Assembly (NCBI GenBank): GCA_963844255.1
Contig: CAWJNP010000003.1
Span: forward strand, 1-64,000
Direction of reading: 5' to 3'
Length of the DNA stretch: 64,000 nt
Origin: SZAS-79 sp963844255
Lineage (GTDB): Bacteria > Pseudomonadota > Gammaproteobacteria > Burkholderiales > SG8-39
How positions within the stretch are numbered: the first letter of the stretch is position 1; each line of letters starts with the position of its first letter. Positions 61,013 through 64,000 of this stretch are shown piece after piece. The translations under genes and the position numbers were made by a program. The notes below the pieces were generated by a model, which searched no databases, was not told the origin of the DNA, and saw only the letters and a list, made by a program, of their open reading frames with translations.

Positions 61013-61651
61013 ATGGCTGCAGATATCGACCGCGCGGGGGTCGCAAAGGCTTACGGGCGCTGGGCGCCGGTCTACGATCTGGTCTTCGGCAAGGTGTTCG
61101 ATCACGGCCGGCAGTCGACCATCGCCGAAGCCGACAGGATCGGCGGACGAATTCTCGATGTCGGCGTCGGCACCGGATTGTCGCTGTCGGATTATTCGCC
61201 GCACCACCAGATTGTGCGGCGTCGATATTTCCGAGCCGATGCTGCGCAAGGCGCAGAGCCGCGTGCGCGCGCTCGGTCTGCACAATGTCGAGACGCTCGC
61301 GGTGATGGACGCCAAGAACCTGGCGTTCGCGGATGCGTTCTTCGACGCGGTGGTCGCGCAATATGTCATCACCGCGGTGCCCGATCCCGAAGCGACGCTG
61401 GATGATTTCATCCGCGTGCTGAAGCCCGGCGGCGAACTCATCCTGGTCAATCACATCGGCGCCGAGAGCGGCCCGCGCCGCGTCTTCGAGCTGGCGTTCG
61501 CGCCGCTGGCGCGCCGGCTCGGCTGGCGGCCGGAATTTCCGTGGGCCGGCTGACGAACTGGGCCGCCGGTCACGGCGGCGTCACCCTGACCGAACGCCGG
61601 CCGATGCCGCCGATGGGACATTTCTCGCTGATCCGCTACCGCAAATCCTGA
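61013..61651 (+). CDS. pmtA: SAM-dependent methyltransferase, PmtA-like
   Basis: About 212 residues, class I fold. Motif I is ILDVGVGTGLSLSDY; GVDISEPMLRKAQSRV is the acidic loop and LVNHIGAESGPRR is later. The order AYGRWAPVYDLVFGKVFDHGR matches rhizobial phosphatidylethanolamine N-methyltransferase PmtA, which makes phosphatidylcholine precursors at the membrane. An insertion near 61219 and a deletion near 61549. Specific substrate is inferred; a general methyltransferase is the fallback. Confidence 0.8.
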
Positions 61652-61728
61652 AGTTCCCGCCCTCGGCAGCGAGGAGGGATGCGGCACTTTGACGGGGAAC
61701 ATCCGCGCGCGCGGACCGTTTTCCCGTC

Positions 61729-62086
61729 ATGCGAATGAACATCTCACTTCTTCTCTCCTGCGTCCTGATGGCGGCATCCGGCGCCGTGAGCGCGCAGGCC
61801 CCGCCGGGACCGGCAACGCCGCCGGCGCAAACCGCGCCGCCGCCCGCCGTCCGCGCCACCAATTGCGCACCGATGCCGTCGCAGCAGGGAACGCTTGCGC
61901 CCGGCGCGACGACAGGCCACGCGCGCCGAGCCGCTCGGCGACAAACTGGCGCGATCTGACGGCGTGCTGTGTCCGCCCGCCGGCGTCGACCCGGAAATCC
62001 GCGCCCCGACCCCCGATGTCGGCACCATGCGGGTGATTCCGCCGCCCGGCAGCCCCGGCGGCGATCCGACAGTACGGCCGAAATAG
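61729..62086 (+). CDS. Small exported Pro-rich protein, 118 aa
   Basis: A signal peptide (MRMNISLLLSCVLMAASGAVSAQA) precedes a Pro/Ala-rich stretch and CAPMPSQQGTLAPGAT, then, after an indel near 61917, LGDKLARSDGVLCPPAGVDPEIRAPTPDVGTMRVIPPPGSPGGDP. Two conserved-looking cysteines could pair. LSDKLAxSxGVLCPP-type endings are common in short rhizobial exported proteins. ATG 61729 or 61735. Function unknown. Confidence 0.7.
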
Positions 62087-62125
62087 CGACGCTTTGCAGG
62101 CACTTGGGCGGGGTTACGGCTTTGC

Positions 62126-62154
62126 TTGACATGCCCCTGACCGGCTTCTTATAT
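62126..62154 (+). promoter_or_regulatory. Promoter of the tRNA-Met gene
   Basis: Consensus -35 TTGACA (62126-62131) and -10-like TTATAT (62149-62154) with 17-base spacing, 46 bases upstream of the tRNA 5' end. This is the typical arrangement of a strong housekeeping sigma promoter. Confidence 0.8.
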
Positions 62155-62200
62155 GCCGCGCGTTCGCGACCGCGGCATACATGCCGCGCCGGTGAACCGT

Positions 62201-62277
62201 GGCGAGGTAGCTCAGCTGGTTAGAGCACGGGAATCATAATCCTGGGGTCGGGGGTTCGAGTCCCTCTCTCGCTACCA
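62201..62277 (+). tRNA. tRNA-Met (CAU)
   Basis: 77 bases with an encoded CCA. Acceptor GGCGAGG pairs with TCTCGCT (two terminal G-U pairs), D arm AGCTCAGCTGGTTAGAGC, anticodon stem CGGGA / TCCTG around loop ATCATAA (anticodon CAT), T arm CGGGGGTTCGAGTCCC. The sequence GGGGGTTCGAGTCCCTC...GCTACCA fits elongator methionine tRNA of the Bradyrhizobium group. CAU also occurs in tRNA-fMet and lysidine-modified tRNA-Ile, so identity is likely but not certain. Confidence 0.9.
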
Positions 62278-62557
62278 ATAGCTGTGGGAGTACCAACTCC
62301 CGAAAATCTTCAACGAATTCAACGGACGCGTCGCCCGCTTCCGCAGCGCGCGCTACCTCAGTTGAAGACGCCATTGGCAACATGACGATAGCAGCGCAAA
62401 ATCCGCGTATTGCATCGTGCCCAACGCGATCAGGTTCTCGTCAATCGCAGCGGCTTCGAGCGAGAGGAACTCCTGTTCGCGAAACGACGGTTCACGACGC
62501 ACGGCGATACATTCGCGACATCGAGCTTCTGCAACCTCTCGCCCCGGAAAGCCCGCG
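62278..62557. other. Region after the tRNA with a short open remnant
   Basis: Just after the tRNA a start-less open stretch (about 62286-62364) encodes YQLPKIFNEFNGRVARFRS and related residues and ends at a TGA. It might be the tail of a lost gene next to a tRNA, a common integration site, but no integrase or direct repeat of the tRNA end is visible. The rest is unannotated. Confidence 0.3.
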
Positions 62558-62807
62558 TCAGGCGTAAACGACCAACATCCTGCCGCGCCCTTCGTGTCGG
62601 CGCGAAGAGGAACGGCTAAGCCAACGAAGCGGTAGGCGCTCGATTCCCGATTTGGTGTACTGGGATCGATCCAATTGTTCGCTCGCGAACTTTTCGTTTT
62701 GATGTGAAACGTGGCGGGCTCGCCGCATTGTCAAGCCTCGCGCCATTCAGCGCAACGACAGCAAGAAATTGAGCGGCGATGAAGCCCGCGAAAGCGATCA
62801 TTTCCAA
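62558..62807 (-). CDS. Possible small protein, split by a frameshift
   Basis: A TTG (62807) or ATG (62801) start follows GGGAG on the minus strand and gives MIAFAGFIAAQFLAVVALNGARLDNAASPPRF with one hydrophobic segment. In that frame it ends at 62616, but a one-base shift near 62655 would extend it through LPLRWLSRSSSRRHEGRGRM to a stop at 62558. I have a faint memory of similar small rhizobial proteins; treat as tentative. Confidence 0.4.
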
Positions 62808-62924
62808 TGTCGTCTCCCGTTCAACCTCACGGGAATAAATTCCGGTTCAGGTGTCTTCGCCTGCATCGGCGGCGTCAGGTGCTTCATTGCGCCGCGAACT
62901 TTCGACTGGGGCGGCCCAGGAATT

Positions 62925-63143
62925 TCAATCCTTTTCGGGATACACGAACGTCATGTCGTGGATCTTCTCGTCTGGAAGAACGCTTGCGTTTTGATGATCG
63001 GAACTGGTTTCAAGGACACCCACGCTGAGGCTGGGAGCGACTGTTCTGTTCGCTTCCGCTTCCGTAGCTGGAAAGAGAGCGAGTTTTGCCCCTAACCCAA
63101 CAATGAGAACTGCTACAACAGCGATGGCTTGGAATGCGCGCAT
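62925..63143 (-). CDS. Small exported protein, about 72 aa
   Basis: Intact. Start ATG 63143 (or 63155). MRAFQAIAVVAVLIVGLGAKLALFPAT is a signal or anchor helix; the mature part SVGVLETSSDHQNASVLPDEKIHDMTFVYPEKD ends with the HDMTFVYP element. I recall similar one-helix small proteins in Bradyrhizobium. It is divergent from the ECF sigma gene and so may be in its regulon. Confidence 0.65.
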   Translation of the reverse strand: MRAFQAIAVVAVLIVGLGAKLALFPATEAEANRTVAPSLSVGVLETSSDHQNASVLPDEKIHDMTFVYPEKD

Positions 63144-63360
63144 TGAAGCCTCCATTTTGCTCCGGTGTATGGCTGAGACCCTCTAGACTGCGGTTGCGTT
63201 GCAATAGTCAGACTTTGCGACCTGGTAAGCCGACACCGAGCGCTACCTGATGAGCAAACTCGGAAGGCTTGCGTGGAATTCCCGTCGAAGCTATTTTTTA
63301 TTTTTTGATGGACCGGGAATATTTTGACCAATTTCAAAGTCAAAGAGAAAAGCGGTCATT

Positions 63361-63906
63361 GTGGCCAACGACGATCAAAATACCAGGTTTGATGCCGTCG
63401 TAACTCCTCATCTGGAGGAGGCATATTCACTGGCACGTTGGCTGACACAAAGCCGTGCCGACGCGGATGACGTCTTGCAGGAAGCATGTATTCGGGCCCT
63501 GCGCGCGATTGAACAGCAGAAAGGCGAAGGCTCGCGCGCGTGGGTGTTGGCGATAGTCCGCAACACGGCATATACATGGCTAAACAAGAAGAGCGCGTCG
63601 ATGCTCGTTGGTATCGACGACCTAGCCGAAAAAGAGCGAATAGAAGTTGAATTGGGAAAGGAGCGATCCGAGGCTACGATCGATCCGGAGTCCGAGATGA
63701 TTGCACGCGCCGATGCGAAGCAACTCGAGGCACTCATTGCTGCACTGCCCATGGCGTTTCGGGAGACCTTGGTTTTGCGCGATCTGCAGGGATTGGGATA
63801 TCGCGAGATTTCTGAGGTGATTGGCGCTCCCGTGGGAACCGTGATGTCGCGGTTGGCGCGAGCCCGCCGGCGCTTAATTGCTGCGATCAAGGAAGGCAAT
63901 TCGTGA
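63361..63906 (+). CDS. ECF-type RNA polymerase sigma factor
   Basis: Intact, 181 residues, GTG 63361. Region 2 reads LEEAYSLARWLTQSRADADDVLQEACIRALRAIEQ with the WVLAIVRNTAYTWLN continuation, and region 4 reads LIAALPMAFRETLVLRDLQGLGYREISEVIGAPVGTVMSRLARARRRL. These define an extracytoplasmic-function sigma-70 protein. The anti-sigma gene overlaps its stop (TGATG), which is the usual way such pairs are coupled. Signal unknown. Confidence 0.93.
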   Translation: MANDDQNTRFDAVVTPHLEEAYSLARWLTQSRADADDVLQEACIRALRAIEQQKGEGSRAWVLAIVRNTAYTWLNKKSASMLVGIDDLAEKERIEVELGKERSEATIDPESEMIARADAKQLEALIAALPMAFRETLVLRDLQGLGYREISEVIGAPVGTVMSRLARARRRLIAAIKEGNS

Positions 63907-64000
63907 TGGGGTCATCGACCGCGCCTCCGCCGGACAGTGAGAGTGGGCTGCTCGTTCACGCCTATCTTGACGGCGAACTCGATGCGGTCGGCCATCTGGC
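63906..64000 (+). CDS. Anti-sigma factor, N-terminal part (cut by window end)
   Basis: ATG 63906 overlaps the sigma-factor stop. The visible 31 residues (MGSSTAPPPDSESGLLVHAYLDGELDAVGHL) contain the LLVHAYLDGELD helix typical of anti-sigma factors that bind ECF sigmas in Rhizobiales. The membrane helix and sensor part would lie beyond 64000. Confidence 0.8.
   Translation, partial: MGSSTAPPPDSESGLLVHAYLDGELDAVGHL

Noticed and set aside
60417..61553. A frame that appears to fuse MnmA with a methyltransferase
   Set aside because: Only the start of the frame and its second half are in register with real proteins. The corrected genes have separate starts and stops (60979 and 61013).

Overview
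The window is high-GC DNA (lower in 43.5-48 kb) from an alphaproteobacterium, most likely Nitrobacteraceae (Bradyrhizobium / Rhodopseudomonas). Pointers are a serC RNA motif ahead of a serC-serA operon, a napEDABC operon with a perfect FixK/FNR box, SciP and FlbD beside Caulobacter-type flagellar genes, CtrA-like TTAA-N7-TTAA boxes, several Omp25/31-type beta-barrel proteins, and Bradyrhizobium-style intergenic repeats. No prophage, plasmid backbone, CRISPR array or rRNA operon is visible.

The sequence carries many single-base indels, mostly insertions that often duplicate a neighbouring base. More than half of the larger genes, including housekeeping genes (glmM, serC, serA, purA, mnmA), are split over two or three frames, yet each can be read end to end by changing frame. 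Corrected lengths agree with the families (SerC 390 aa, SerA 529, GlmM 448, PurA 430). I treat these as one gene each with probable sequencing errors, not as pseudogenes. The nap operon, purA and fliF-flbD are worst; 43.5-46.5 kb is nearly clean.

Layout: 0-1 kb, an aldehyde-ferredoxin-oxidoreductase start abutting a truncated lactate-dehydrogenase-type gene in a chimeric join. 1-7.8 kb, glmM, an Fsr-type MFS exporter, two outer-membrane beta-barrels, GST and GNAT enzymes. 7.8-10.8 kb, serine biosynthesis (serC motif, serC, serA). 10.9-18 kb, a secreted protein divergent from a LysR regulator, a MuiA-family protein, a 2-hydroxyacid dehydrogenase and a chemoreceptor. 18-25.8 kb, two paralogous EamA transporters around a FMN oxidase, an HWE-type histidine kinase and an orphan MCE protein, then YbaK and DUF2892. 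26-31 kb, purA, a proline-rich membrane protein, a repeat block and DUF4112. 31-36.4 kb, small proteins, an AraC regulator, a third beta-barrel, msrB-msrA. 36.6-42.2 kb, a RecD-like helicase and napEDABC. 42.3-48 kb, a luciferase-like monooxygenase, then envelope proteins (AI-2E family, YihY, YetF, BON-MscS). 48-51 kb, a hydrolase and MetY. 51.2-59.4 kb, flagellar genes on the minus strand (fliK, flgD, sciP, fliF, fliG, fliH, fliN, flbD). 59.8-64 kb, mnmA, a PmtA-like methyltransferase, tRNA-Met(CAU) and an ECF sigma factor with an anti-sigma gene cut by the window edge.

Links between regions: FixK/FNR control of nitrate respiration, and a probable CtrA-SciP-FlbD circuit over the flagellar genes and perhaps one beta-barrel gene. 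I see no convincing wholly new multi-gene system. The items most worth following up are the chimeric join at about 230, the envelope gene run containing a BON-MscS fusion, the secreted-protein/LysR divergon, and the small-gene cluster beside the ECF sigma factor.
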